Assembly (NCBI RefSeq): GCF_013409345.1
Contig: NZ_JACCBB010000001.1
Location: forward strand, 2,480,001 to 2,544,000
Direction of reading: 5' to 3'
Source of the DNA: Kineococcus aurantiacus
GTDB taxonomy: Bacteria > Actinomycetota > Actinomycetes > Actinomycetales > Kineococcaceae
Length of the DNA stretch: 64,000 bases
A program made the position numbers and the translations under genes. Below the pieces are notes generated by a model that was given only the letters and a program-made list of their open reading frames with translations, searched no databases and was not told the origin of the DNA. This document shows positions 1 to 13,474 of this stretch, piece by piece (within the stretch, counting starts at the first letter, position 1; each line of letters begins with the position of its first letter).

Positions 1-228
1 GACGGGCTCACGGGCAGCCAGCGGCTGTTCTTCGGGTGGGCGAAGGTGTGGTGCGGCAAGGTCCGCCCGGCCGAGGTGGAGCGCCGCCTGGCGATCGACC
101 CGCACTCCCCGCCGGAGTTCCGCTGCAACGCGGTCGTGCGCAACCTCGACGAGTTCCACGACGCGTTCGGCACCGCCCCCGGCGACGGGCTGTGGCTGGA
201 TCCGGCCGAGCGCGTCCGCATCTGGTGA
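1..228 (+). CDS. M13-family metallopeptidase, C-terminal end (partial)
   Basis: The reading frame is open from the first base and ends at a TGA at 226-228, giving the last 75 residues of a protein whose start lies outside the window. The segment reads as the C-terminus of neprilysin-type (M13, PepO-like) zinc endopeptidases: SQRLFFGWAKVWC, then a region with RLAIDPHSPPEFRCN (the conserved H-x-P-x-x-x-R-x-N element involved in substrate and zinc-site geometry) and a final W. The terminal tryptophan (VRIW) is typical of the family. The HExxH zinc motif would lie upstream and cannot be checked. It converges on the diguanylate cyclase gene 13 bp away. Confidence 0.85.
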   Translation, partial: DGLTGSQRLFFGWAKVWCGKVRPAEVERRLAIDPHSPPEFRCNAVVRNLDEFHDAFGTAPGDGLWLDPAERVRIW

Positions 229-241
229 CCGCCCCCGCGGC

Positions 242-1810
242 TCAGTCGGCGAGCGCCACCTGGTCGCGACCGCCCTCCTTGGCCTCGTAGAGGGCCCGGT
301 CGGCGGCGAGCAGGAGCTCGTCCGGGGTGCCCCCGTGGTCGGGGGCGGTGGCGACCCCGGCGCTGACGGTGACGCGCAGCTCCTCGACCTCCACGCGCAC
401 CGCGGCGCACGCCACCCGCAGCTCCTCGGCCCGCGCCCGGGCGGCGCGGGCGTCGACGCGGGGCAGGAGGACGACGAACTCCTCCCCGCCGTAGCGGACG
501 ACGTCCTCGGGCCGGGCGTGCGCGGCCAGCGCCCGCGCCACCTCGACGAGGACCTCGTCGCCGACGGCGTGGCCGTGGGTGTCGTTGACGGCCTTGAAGT
601 GGTCGACGTCGAGCAGCACGAGCGACAGCGGCTCCCCGGTGGCGGCGGAGGCGGCGAGCCGGGTCCGCAGGTCGTCGACGAAGCGGCGCCGGTTGCGCAG
701 GCCCGTGAGCGGGTCGCGGGCGGCCTCCTCGGCCAGCTCGGTGCGCAGCGCCTCGATGGTGACCAGCTGCGCGCGCAGCTGCGCGTTGGCGCGTTCGAGG
801 TCCCGCGCGGCCCGGAGCTGGTCGGTGACGTCGCGGGCCACGACGACCCGCCCGAGGTGCCGTCCCCGCTCGTCGCGCAGCCGGCGGGTGCGCACGTCGA
901 CGTCGGTCCCGCCGGGCAGCCGGACGACGACCTCGGCCTCGCCGTCGCCGACGGCCCGCACGAGCGCGGGGTCGGCGGAGCGGGCGAACGGCTCGCCCAC
1001 GACGTCCCCGCCCCGGCGCAGGAGCCGGCGGCCGGCGGGGTTGACGTCGACGAGCCGTTCGCGGGCGTCGAGCACGAACACGGCGTCCGCGACGGTCTCG
1101 ACGACGAGGGACCGGGCGACGGGCACGAGCCGCAGCAGGTCCTGCTGGAGCACGGCGTAGGCGAACAGGACGCCCGTGGCGGCGAAGGCCAGCGGCGTCA
1201 CGTCGACCTCGACGACGTCGCCGAGGAACACGACGGCGAGGTTGGCGGCGAAGGGGACGGCGATCGCGGCGAGCATGGTGGTGGCCTGCCGCCGCAGCAG
1301 GTCGCGGGTGCCGCGGCGCAGCTGCCAGACGGTGGAGGCGGCGCCGAGGACGACGGCGTAGCTGTACGCGGTGTGGACCCAGAACAGCGGCCCGGCGCTG
1401 ACGACGCGCCGCTCGGGGTCGCCGACGTGCTCGACGGTGGCGTGGAACCAGTGCGTCCAGGGGTCGACGAGCACCGCGACCAGCAGCAGCGCCGGTTCGA
1501 CGCACAGGGCCAGGGTGCGGCCCCGGCGGGCCGCGCGTCCGCTGGCGGCGTCGACGAACAGGCGCAGCGCGAGCACGGTGACGCCGACGCCGAGGAACTG
1601 CGGCACGACCAGCAGGTCCAGCCACGGCCGGGGCACGCCGGCGTTGAGCAGCACGACCGCGAGCGCCCACACCGTGACGGCGGCCAGCGCCAGGGTGAGC
1701 GGCACGGCGGCGGGGGTGTCCCGGCGCCGCCGGAAGGTCAGGACGCCCGTGGCCGCGGTGATCGCCGCGGCCACGGCGATGAGCAGCGCGAGCGGTGCCG
1801 TCGACGTCAT
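242..1810 (-). CDS. Membrane diguanylate cyclase (7TM sensor-PAS-GGDEF)
   Basis: This 522-residue protein has about seven hydrophobic helices in residues 1-220, like the 7TM N-terminus of some histidine kinases. A PAS-like segment follows (about 230-340, with DVNPAGRRLLRRGG), then a short coiled linker and a C-terminal GGDEF domain (about 365-520). The signature is RYGGEEF, preceded by DPLTGLRNRRRF and LDVDHFKAVNDTHGH, so catalytic residues for making c-di-GMP from two GTP are present. The allosteric I-site RxxD is shifted: RPED sits one residue closer to GGEEF than usual, so product inhibition is uncertain. ATG start; the gene is followed by the M13 peptidase end, convergent. Confidence 0.9.
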   Translation of the reverse strand: MTSTAPLALLIAVAAAITAATGVLTFRRRRDTPAAVPLTLALAAVTVWALAVVLLNAGVPRPWLDLLVVPQFLGVGVTVLALRLFVDAASGRAARRGRTLALCVEPALLLVAVLVDPWTHWFHATVEHVGDPERRVVSAGPLFWVHTAYSYAVVLGAASTVWQLRRGTRDLLRRQATTMLAAIAVPFAANLAVVFLGDVVEVDVTPLAFAATGVLFAYAVLQQDLLRLVPVARSLVVETVADAVFVLDARERLVDVNPAGRRLLRRGGDVVGEPFARSADPALVRAVGDGEAEVVVRLPGGTDVDVRTRRLRDERGRHLGRVVVARDVTDQLRAARDLERANAQLRAQLVTIEALRTELAEEAARDPLTGLRNRRRFVDDLRTRLAASAATGEPLSLVLLDVDHFKAVNDTHGHAVGDEVLVEVARALAAHARPEDVVRYGGEEFVVLLPRVDARAARARAEELRVACAAVRVEVEELRVTVSAGVATAPDHGGTPDELLLAADRALYEAKEGGRDQVALAD

Positions 1811-1838
1811 CGACGCCTCCGGCCCCCCGCCGGTCCCC

Positions 1839-4568
1839 TCATCGTCCCGGCGGTGTCAGCGGCAGCCGGGGGTGCAGCAGGTGCGCGACGAGGGCGGTCC
1901 AGCCGGTCTGGTGGGTGGCCCCCAGGCCTTCGCCGGTGTCGCCGTCGAAGTACTCGTTGAACGTGATGTGGTCGCGCCACAGCGGGTCGTCGGTGGCCTC
2001 GATGCGCTGCCCGTCGGCGGGGCGGCGGCCATCGACGGGGCGGAAGAGGTTGACCAGGCTGTTGTCGATGAGGTCGGCGGCCTGGACGAGGTTGATGCGC
2101 CGCCCGGAGCCGCGGGGGACCTCGATGGTCAGGTCGTCGCCGAAGAAGCGGCCCAGCGTCCGCAGCTTGTCGGCGACCAGGACGTTGACGGGGAACCAGA
2201 TCGGCCCGCGCCAGTTGGAGTTGCCGCCGAACATCCCGGTGTGCGACTCGCCGGGCTCGTAGACGAGCGAGAAGCTCTGCCCCTGCACCGACGTCCAGAC
2301 CTCCTCCTTGACCGCGGCCGACAGCGACCGCAGGCCGTAGGGGGACAGGAACTGGTCGGGGTCGAAGGCGCGTTCGAGCAGCCGCACGAGGCGGGGCCGG
2401 TCGACGAGCGAGAGGAGCATCTGCCGGCCCTCGGGGGTGGAGCGCGTCAGCAGCGGCAGGGTCAGGTCGGGGCGGCGCTTCTGCAGCCAGCGCAGCCGGG
2501 CCGTGAGGTCGGGGGTCTCCTCGGCGATCCAGGACGGCACGTCGGTGGCGCCGAGGATGGGCAGGAGGCCGACCATGGACGGCACGCGCATGGGTTCGGC
2601 GGTGCCGTCGGGGTGCAGCAGGACGTCGTAGAAGAAGCCGTCCTCCTCGTCCCACAGGCTGGTGTCGGTGGCGCCGAAGCTGGTCAGGGCCTGGGCGATG
2701 GACAGGAAGTGCTCGAGGAACTTCGTCGCGGCGTCCTCCCAGGCGGGGTCGTGCCGCGACAGCTCCAGGGCGATCTTGAACATCTGCTGGCAGTAGAAGG
2801 CCATCCAGCTGGTGGCGTCGGACTGCTCGAGCCGGTACCCGGGCGGCAGCTCGGCGGAGCGGTCGAACAGGCCGATGTTGTCCATGCCCAGGAAGCCGCC
2901 CTCGAAGAGGTTGGACCCGCTGGCGTCCTTGCGGTTGACCCACCAGGAGAAGTTCAGCAGCAGCTTGGTGAAGACGCGGACGAGGAAGCCCTGGTCCCGG
3001 TAGCCGTCGAGGCGGTAGACGTGCCAGGCGGCCCAGGCGTGGACGGGAGGGTTGACGTCGCCGAAGGCCCACTCGTAGGCGGGCAGCTGCCCGTTGGGGT
3101 GCATGGACCACTCGCGGCACATGAGGACGAGCTGTTCCTTGGCGAAGTCGGGGTCGACGTGGGCCAGGGGGATGGCGTGGAAGGCGAGGTCCCAGGCGGC
3201 GAACCAGGGGTACTCCCACTCGTCGGGCATGGAGATGACGTCGGCCAGGGACAGGTGCGTCCAGGCGACGTTGCGGGCGCCGCGGGCCTTGCGCGACTCG
3301 GGGGCCGGTTCGGTCTCGGGGTCGCCGCCGAGCCACTGGCGGACGTCGTAGCGGTAGAGCTGCTTGGTCCACAGCAGTCCCGCGTAGGCGCGCCGGGCGA
3401 TGTGCCGGTCGGAGTCGGACAGGGCGGGGTGGATGACGTGGTCGTAGAACTCGTCGGCCTCGGCCTGCCGGTCGCGCAGGACGGCGTCGTACCCGGGCCC
3501 GAAGGTGCTGCGGCCGGGGGCGTGGGGCGACAGGCGCAGGCGGACCTGGACGGTCTCCCCGGGGGCGACGGAGTCGAAGGAGTACCAGAAGGCGGCCTTG
3601 GTGCCCTCGCGGCGGGGGTTCACGGCGGTGGTGTCCCCGTGCACGATGCGCCGGTCGATGCCGTCCTTGGTGAAGGCGGTGGGGTTGGAGGCGGCTCCGA
3701 AGAGCTCCACGAGGTTGGTCTCGTTCTCGCAGAACAGCACCTCGGGCGAGCCCTCGGCGCTGACGTGGTACCGCCCGAGGTGGCCGTGCTCGCACTCGAC
3801 GTCCTCGAGGCCGCCGACGGCGAGCGTGGGGGGCAGGACCTGCGTCATGGTGCCGCGGCGGCGGTCCCAGCCCCAGGCCCAGGTGTTGCGGAACCAGACC
3901 TGCGGGACGAGGTCCAGGGGGGCGGGGTCGGGTCCGTGGTTGGTCGCCGAGACGACCATGCACAGGTCGTCGGGCCCGGCCTTGGCGTAGGTGACCTCGA
4001 CGTCGAAGAAGCGGTTCTCGTCGAGGACCCCGGTGTCCCCGAGCTCGTACTCGCGCTCGTCGCGCCCGCGGCGGGCGTTCTCCTCGCGCAGCTGCGCGTA
4101 GGGGAACTCGGCCTGCGGGTAGCGGTAGAGCCACTTCATCCAGGAGTGGCTGGGGGTGCCGTCCACGGCCCACCAGTACTCCTTGGCGTCCTCGCCGTGG
4201 TTGCCCTCGCCGTTGGTGAGGCCGAAGAGGCGTTCCTTGAGGAAGGGGTCCTTGCGGTTCCACAGGGCGACGCCGAGGTTGAGGAAGCCGAAGCGGTCGC
4301 AGACGGCCCCCAGGCCGTCCTCGCCCCAGCGGTAGGCCCGGGAGCGCGCCTGGTCGAAGGGGAAGGCGGTCCAGGCGTCACCGGTGGGGGTGTAGTCCTC
4401 CCGGACGGTGCCCCACTGCCGGCCGGAGACGTAGGGCCCCCACAGGCGCCAGGGACCGTCGGCCCCGGGGGACTCGGCCATCCGCGCGTGCTCGGCGCTG
4501 CGGTGCCCCGCGTGCTGGTCGGTGGTGCGGTCGGGCGCCGGCTCGTGGGACTCAGTGGCCTCGGTCAC
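1839..4568 (-). CDS. GH63-type (MGH1-like) glucosidase
   Basis: This 909-residue cytosolic-looking protein belongs to the family of bacterial glucosidases related to GH63 processing glucosidases (the yeast YMR196W-like group). The N-terminus has WRLWGPYVSGRQWGTVREDY, typical of the family start. A beta-rich domain follows, then an (alpha/alpha)6 barrel with AWDLAFHAIPLAHVDPDFA, GNSNWRGPIWFPVN and, near the end, GATHQTGWTALVA, which are recognisable GH63 signature segments. No signal peptide is seen. The start used is GTG at 4568; an internal ATG 29 codons later is also possible. The exact substrate is unknown; an alpha-glucoside is likely. It is transcribed away from rRNA operon 1. Confidence 0.85.
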   Translation of the reverse strand: MTEATESHEPAPDRTTDQHAGHRSAEHARMAESPGADGPWRLWGPYVSGRQWGTVREDYTPTGDAWTAFPFDQARSRAYRWGEDGLGAVCDRFGFLNLGVALWNRKDPFLKERLFGLTNGEGNHGEDAKEYWWAVDGTPSHSWMKWLYRYPQAEFPYAQLREENARRGRDEREYELGDTGVLDENRFFDVEVTYAKAGPDDLCMVVSATNHGPDPAPLDLVPQVWFRNTWAWGWDRRRGTMTQVLPPTLAVGGLEDVECEHGHLGRYHVSAEGSPEVLFCENETNLVELFGAASNPTAFTKDGIDRRIVHGDTTAVNPRREGTKAAFWYSFDSVAPGETVQVRLRLSPHAPGRSTFGPGYDAVLRDRQAEADEFYDHVIHPALSDSDRHIARRAYAGLLWTKQLYRYDVRQWLGGDPETEPAPESRKARGARNVAWTHLSLADVISMPDEWEYPWFAAWDLAFHAIPLAHVDPDFAKEQLVLMCREWSMHPNGQLPAYEWAFGDVNPPVHAWAAWHVYRLDGYRDQGFLVRVFTKLLLNFSWWVNRKDASGSNLFEGGFLGMDNIGLFDRSAELPPGYRLEQSDATSWMAFYCQQMFKIALELSRHDPAWEDAATKFLEHFLSIAQALTSFGATDTSLWDEEDGFFYDVLLHPDGTAEPMRVPSMVGLLPILGATDVPSWIAEETPDLTARLRWLQKRRPDLTLPLLTRSTPEGRQMLLSLVDRPRLVRLLERAFDPDQFLSPYGLRSLSAAVKEEVWTSVQGQSFSLVYEPGESHTGMFGGNSNWRGPIWFPVNVLVADKLRTLGRFFGDDLTIEVPRGSGRRINLVQAADLIDNSLVNLFRPVDGRRPADGQRIEATDDPLWRDHITFNEYFDGDTGEGLGATHQTGWTALVAHLLHPRLPLTPPGR

Positions 4569-4630
4569 CTCACCAGTCTCCCAAGAGACCCCCAGACGTC
4601 GAGTCGTAGGTGATCAGGAGGGACTGATCC

Positions 4631-4643
4631 GTTGCAGCGCAAC
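4631..4643 (+). promoter_or_regulatory. Conserved dyad upstream of rRNA promoter P1 (operon 1)
   Basis: GTTGCAGCGCAAC is a 13-bp dyad (GTTGC-N3-GCAAC) starting exactly 40 bp before the -35 hexamer of P1. The other rRNA operon has GTTGCGGTGCAAC at the same distance, although the surrounding bases differ between the two copies. A protein-binding site is inferred. Confidence 0.5.
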
Positions 4644-4670
4644 AGGTCGCCCGTTCGGGGGGTCGGCGAT

Positions 4671-4700
4671 TTGCCTCCTCGTCGCCTCCCCGTCTAATGT
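4671..4700 (+). promoter_or_regulatory. rRNA operon 1 promoter P1
   Basis: TTGCCT (4671-4676) and TAATGT (4695-4700) with an 18-bp spacer form a plausible sigma-A promoter. Operon 2 has TTGCCT-18-TACTGT at the equivalent position, followed by the same TCTTCATGTCGCC, which supports the call. Confidence 0.75.
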
Positions 4701-4799
4701 TCTTCATGTCGCCGGGAGCAACGGGGCGGACGCCGAGGGTCACAAGCCGGAGGGTCCGACACGGGGCTGGCGACACCGGAAGCCTCGATCGGGGCTGGG

Positions 4800-4829
4800 T
4801 TGCAGTTTGGCCTGGTGTCTGGTTAAGGT
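4800..4829 (+). promoter_or_regulatory. rRNA operon 1 promoter P2
   Basis: TTGCAG (4800-4805), 18-bp spacer and TAAGGT (4824-4829). The sequence is identical in operon 2. Confidence 0.75.
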
Positions 4830-4892
4830 GGGAAAGTTGCCCCTCTTCCGCTGGCCCTCGTCTGGGGGTCGGGTCGGGGTGGGTGCGTCCGG

Positions 4893-4917
4893 TTCTTGAG
4901 AACTCAACAGTGTGCCA
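4893..4917 (+). promoter_or_regulatory. rRNA leader antitermination/processing element
   Basis: TTCTTGAGAACTCAACAGTG followed by TGCCA is the leader motif commonly seen before actinobacterial 16S genes. A related TGTTGAGAACTGCACAGTG occurs in the 16S-23S spacer at 7005-7023. The recurrence suggests a role in transcript antitermination or processing; this is inference from conservation. The remaining leader up to the 16S start holds no gene. Confidence 0.6.
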
Positions 4918-5121
4918 TAAATGTTGATGCCAATGCATTAACCCCCAATGGTTCTCGCTCCTGTGTGGGTGGGGATCGGGGATTCCTTTGGGATTGACCT
5001 CCGCCTCTTTCACGCCAGTGGGGGGTGGAGTTTCGAGTCCAAGGGTCGACTATGAAGTGAAATGATCTACGTGGCTGCTTGGCTGGTCTTCGGGCCGGTT
5101 TGGGTGGTTGCGGATGGTTTT

Positions 5122-10403
<5,282 letters not shown>

Positions 10404-10626
10404 CCACGCACCAGCCACCATCAGGGCCAGTCGTAAGGATTGGTGTGGTGGGTGATGGTGTGGGTGGAGAGTGCAAACAATCTTGATGCTTTGATGAGCA
10501 GTTGCTGCTTGAGTGTTCGCGTCCATTGTGTGGTTCTCGGGAGAGAACCCGCCCACCGCCACTCGTGGTGCATGCGCAGGCGTGCTCGTGTGTGGTGGTG
10601 GGGTGGTTTGGATCCTGGCCTGTGTG
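10404..10626 (+). other. 23S-5S spacer
   Basis: No gene is seen. The first bases (CTACCACGCACCAGCCACCA region) pair with the sequence before 23S to form the processing stalk. A perfect 7-bp hairpin GGTTCTC-GGGA-GAGAACC lies at 10532-10549 and probably marks a processing structure. Confidence 0.7.
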
Positions 10627-10743
10627 GTCCGGTGGTCATAGCGGTGGGGAAACGCCCGGTCTCATTCCGAACCCGGAAGCTAAGCCCACCAGCGCCGATG
10701 GTACTGCTCGGGAGACTGGGTGGGAGAGTAGGTCACCGCCGGC
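10627..10743 (+). rRNA. rrf: 5S ribosomal RNA (operon 1)
   Basis: The sequence contains the typical 5S core GGTGGTCATAGCGGTGGGGA, ATTCCGAACCCGGAAGCTAA, GCGCCGATGGTACTGC and GGGAGAGTAGGTCACCGCC. The terminal stem pairs GTCCGGTGG with CACCGCCGGC. Length is about 117 nt, with ends placed by the terminal stem. Confidence 0.95.
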
Positions 10744-10764
10744 CACTCACTCTTGTGGTGAGAA

Positions 10765-10806
10765 GCGTGTGGGGAGCAGCCCGAATGCGGGCCGCTCCCC
10801 ACACGC
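10765..10806 (+). terminator. rRNA operon 1 terminator hairpin
   Basis: A 13-bp stem (GCGTGTGGGGAGC / GCTCCCCACACGC) closes an inner CCCG-AATG-CGGG hairpin. It begins 22 bp after 5S. There is no U-tract; the stem differs from operon 2 only in the loop. Confidence 0.75.
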
Positions 10807-10825
10807 GTTCGTGCGTCCACGCACG

Positions 10826-10874
10826 ACGACGAAGAGGGCGGTACCCCGCATCGGGGTACCGCCCTCTTCGTCGT
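10826..10874. terminator. Perfect bidirectional terminator hairpin
   Basis: A 23-bp perfect inverted repeat (ACGACGAAGAGGGCGGTACC...) with a 3-nt loop CAT lies between rRNA operon 1 and the convergent monooxygenase gene. It can terminate transcription from both sides. It is absent from operon 2. Confidence 0.8.
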
Positions 10875-10892
10875 TCCCGGCCGTCTCGCCGC

Positions 10893-11942
10893 TCAGGCGG
10901 CGGGGGTCCACCCCAGGTGCGGCGCCACGTGCTCGGCGACCGCGCTCAGGACCCGGCGGTGCACCTCCAGCGAGCCTTCGGCCGGCAGCACGACGACCAG
11001 ACCGTCGGTCTCCCCGACCGCTTCATCGGCCAGCAGTCGCTCGACGATGCCCTCGGGGTCCCCGCTGAGGACGGGGCTGTAGCGGACCGGGAAGGGGGAA
11101 GCCCCGCGCGGCCGCCCGTCGGACGTCATGCCGGAGGTGTAGCCCTCGATGAACTCTTGGTGGGCTTCGGCGTCGTGGTGGTCCAGGAAGGGCAGCACGA
11201 TGCGCCCGGCGGAGACCCGCGCGTCTCGGCGGCCGGCGTGGCCGGCGTCCGCGAAGGCCTTGCGGTAGCTGCGGATCTGGCGGGCCTGCACGATGTCGAA
11301 GGCCTCCCCCGTCTCCTCGGTGTTGAGGGTGGAGACCTGCAGGTCGAACCCCTGCCGCCCGGTGCGGACCGCGGTGGACTCGCTGCCGGCCCCGTACCAG
11401 AGCCGGTCGACCAGACCCGGGGCGTGGGGAGTCATCGTCAGGTCCCCGCCGGCGGGGATGCCCATGTAGGGGGCTGCGGCCTGCGCGATCGGCTCACCGG
11501 CGAGCGCACGGCGGAGCACGTCGATGCGGTGCTGAGCCTCCCCGGCGAAACCCCGCTCGGAGGTGCCGTGCACGGGGTCGAGCGCGGCGGCCAGCGGGGG
11601 GATGCCGTTGCTGAGCCCGAGCTCGAGCCGTCCCCCGCTGAGGAGGTCGACGGTGGCGGCGTCCTCGGCCAGGCGCAGCGGGTCCTCGTAGCGCATGGGG
11701 ATGACGCCGGTGCCCAGGGCGATGCGGGAGGTGACCTGGGACGCGGCGGCGAAGAACGTCATGGGGGAGGACAGGTACGGCTCGTGGTGGCGGACCCGCA
11801 CCCACGCCGAGTCGTAGCCGAGGTCCTCGGCGTGCCGGACGAGCGACAGGCCGTCCCGCAGGGCTCCGCCGGGACCGTCCGAGCCACCCTCGGCGACGAA
11901 GGTGAGGAACCCCAGCTCGAGCCGCCGGCCAGCCGTCTGCAT
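10893..11942 (-). CDS. LLM-class flavin-dependent oxidoreductase
   Basis: A 349-residue protein with the TIM-barrel pattern of bacterial luciferase-like monooxygenases: RLELGFLTFV near the N-terminus, GLSLVRHAEDLGYDSAWVRVRHHEP, then TSRIALGTGVIPMRYEDPLRLAEDAATVD. It probably uses FMNH2 (or F420) to oxidise a small organic substrate; the substrate cannot be told. The start is the ATG at 11942 because GGAGG lies 4 bp before it; a longer frame would put the ribosome site inside the gene. An AT-rich TATAGTTTAAGGTAC element just upstream could be the -10 or an operator of a MarR/HxlR-type repressor. Converges with rRNA operon 1. Confidence 0.85.
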   Translation of the reverse strand: MQTAGRRLELGFLTFVAEGGSDGPGGALRDGLSLVRHAEDLGYDSAWVRVRHHEPYLSSPMTFFAAASQVTSRIALGTGVIPMRYEDPLRLAEDAATVDLLSGGRLELGLSNGIPPLAAALDPVHGTSERGFAGEAQHRIDVLRRALAGEPIAQAAAPYMGIPAGGDLTMTPHAPGLVDRLWYGAGSESTAVRTGRQGFDLQVSTLNTEETGEAFDIVQARQIRSYRKAFADAGHAGRRDARVSAGRIVLPFLDHHDAEAHQEFIEGYTSGMTSDGRPRGASPFPVRYSPVLSGDPEGIVERLLADEAVGETDGLVVVLPAEGSLEVHRRVLSAVAEHVAPHLGWTPAA

Positions 11943-12077
11943 CACGCCTCCAAAGTGTTTGTACCTTAAACTATAGACCACTCCTCAGTGCCGTGCCACT
12001 GCACGGGGAGTGACGAGGCCCACGGAGCTGTGGAGGAGCGGCGAGCCGGACCCCGCCGGGCGGTTACGGTCCCCGCT

Positions 12078-12437
12078 GTGGAGTTCGGCGTCGCGAGCGA
12101 GGAGCTGGTCGCAGCCGCGGGAGTGCTCCGCTCCGACGCGGGACGGGTCTCGGGGACCGAGGCGCAGTGGTCGCGGGCCGCGGAGCAGGTACCCGGGTGG
12201 GCTGTCGGCCGTGCTCGTCGTGCGGCACAGGCCTTCTGCGACACGCTGGGCGCAGCCGCCCGGGACGCCGGGATCGGTCTGCACCGCCTCGGTGACCGCG
12301 TGGCGGCGGCCGCCGGCGAGTACGACTCGGTGGAGCAGCGGCTCGTGCCCGGCCCCCCGCGGCAGGACGCCAACCGGGTGGATTCAGCACCCCCTCGCTT
12401 GATGCCGTCGGGGGGTCCGCCGACACCCTCACCGTGA
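12078..12437 (+). CDS. Small helical protein, possibly ESX/EspC-like
   Basis: A 119-residue, alanine-rich, almost wholly alpha-helical protein with two predicted long helices (about residues 5-50 and 52-95), a W in the first half (EAQWSRAAEQVPGW) and a proline-rich, disordered tail. This architecture resembles small type VII (WXG100/EspC-like) proteins, but no clean WXG turn is present, so the assignment is weak. The GTG start at 12078 is chosen because the homologous-looking part begins with VEFGVASEEL. Its stop codon overlaps the next gene's start by 4 nt (GTGA), so the two are translationally coupled. Confidence 0.45.
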   Translation: MEFGVASEELVAAAGVLRSDAGRVSGTEAQWSRAAEQVPGWAVGRARRAAQAFCDTLGAAARDAGIGLHRLGDRVAAAAGEYDSVEQRLVPGPPRQDANRVDSAPPRLMPSGGPPTPSP

Positions 12438-13474
12438 GTGAAGGAACGCAGGCCGGGCGCACCCCGCCGTTGGCGTCGTCCCCCGTGCGCGGTGCGCGCG
12501 TCCGCGGACTGCTGCACGGCCTGGCGGTCGGTGAGGTCCTCGGGGCCGGTGCCGCCCCCACGGGTGTCCTGACGCACGGGGTGGCGACGCAGCTCGCGTG
12601 CTTCACCGCGGCCGCGAGCATCCGCAGCTGCCTGCGGCACGCCGTGACGGGCTCCGCCGACGGCCGGGCCGACCTGCTCGAGGCCTACCGCCAGTGGGCC
12701 CGCGTGTGGAGCGCCGGGCGCGAACCCTCGGTGGCGTGGCTGGACGAGGTCCCGCTGCTCGCGCACGCGACCGGTGCGGCCGCGGACACCGTGCGAGGCC
12801 TCGCGACGGGCGGCGGCGGGACGCGGCGGGAGCCGGTCACGACGGCGGACGGCTGGCACGCCCTCGCCCGCGCCCTGCCGCTGGCGGCGCAGGTCGGCCG
12901 CGACGCGGCCGGTGCCGTCGAGGTGGCGGTGGACTCGGCCGCCCTCACCCACGGACCGCGCGCCTTCGCCCCCACCGCGCTGGCCGTCCTCGTGGCCGGC
13001 GCGGCCCTGCGCACCGGCGACCCGGTGCAGGCGGTCGCCGACGGCATCACCGCGGCGATCCTGCTCGGGGTCGACTTCGCCGCCGTGTCCGTCGCCGACG
13101 ACGCCGTCCGGGCCGCACGGGAGGCTCCGGGTTCCCCCGTGGTGCTCCGGTCCGGGGCCCCGGACGGCAGCGCGGCCGCCGCGCTGTGGGGGGCCACCTA
13201 CTGCCTGCTGAGCCACCCCGGGCGGACCACGGCCGCGCTCGCCCTCGCGGCGACCGCCCCGGACCCCGTCGCGGTCTCCTGCGTGACCGGTGCCCTGCTC
13301 GGGGCCGCCCACGGCGACGGCGCCCTCCCGCAGCCGGTGCTCACCCGGATCGACCTCGCGTACGTCGTCGACCGGCTCGCGCGCGACCTGGCCCGGGTGA
13401 ACCGGGTGAACCCCGACGGCAGCCGGGAGGCGTCGTCCGACCCCGCGTGGCGGGCCCGGTACGGGATCAGCTGA
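12434..13474 (+). CDS. Degenerate ADP-ribosylglycohydrolase-like protein
   Basis: The 346-residue protein follows the ADP-ribosylglycohydrolase (DraG/ARH) fold pattern: an N-terminal helix with VRGLLHGLAVGEVLGAG (canonical GxxxGDAxG), and a C-terminal helix with VAVSCVTGALLGAAHG (canonical GGDTDTxAxxxGAxxGA). The dinuclear-metal residues are mostly missing: the TDDT segment reads THGVATQLA and the GGDTDT segment reads TAPDPVAV. Compare the intact paralogue at 25300-26673. It is therefore probably catalytically inactive or a binding/immunity-type protein. Coupled by a GTGA overlap to the small helical protein upstream; its 3' end overlaps the convergent GH4 gene by 8 bp. Confidence 0.65.
   Translation: MSEGTQAGRTPPLASSPVRGARVRGLLHGLAVGEVLGAGAAPTGVLTHGVATQLACFTAAASIRSCLRHAVTGSADGRADLLEAYRQWARVWSAGREPSVAWLDEVPLLAHATGAAADTVRGLATGGGGTRREPVTTADGWHALARALPLAAQVGRDAAGAVEVAVDSAALTHGPRAFAPTALAVLVAGAALRTGDPVQAVADGITAAILLGVDFAAVSVADDAVRAAREAPGSPVVLRSGAPDGSAAAALWGATYCLLSHPGRTTAALALAATAPDPVAVSCVTGALLGAAHGDGALPQPVLTRIDLAYVVDRLARDLARVNRVNPDGSREASSDPAWRARYGIS

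Noticed and set aside
1371-4613. Very long plus-strand open frame opposite the GH63-type glucosidase
   Set aside because: High-GC shadow: its product is repetitive V/G/Q/E-rich with no domain, while the minus strand encodes a full enzyme family.
11966-13312. Long minus-strand frame opposite the ESX-like and ARH-like genes
   Set aside because: Composition is G/R/E-rich shadow; the plus strand has start overlap, ARH fold signatures and normal codon pattern.
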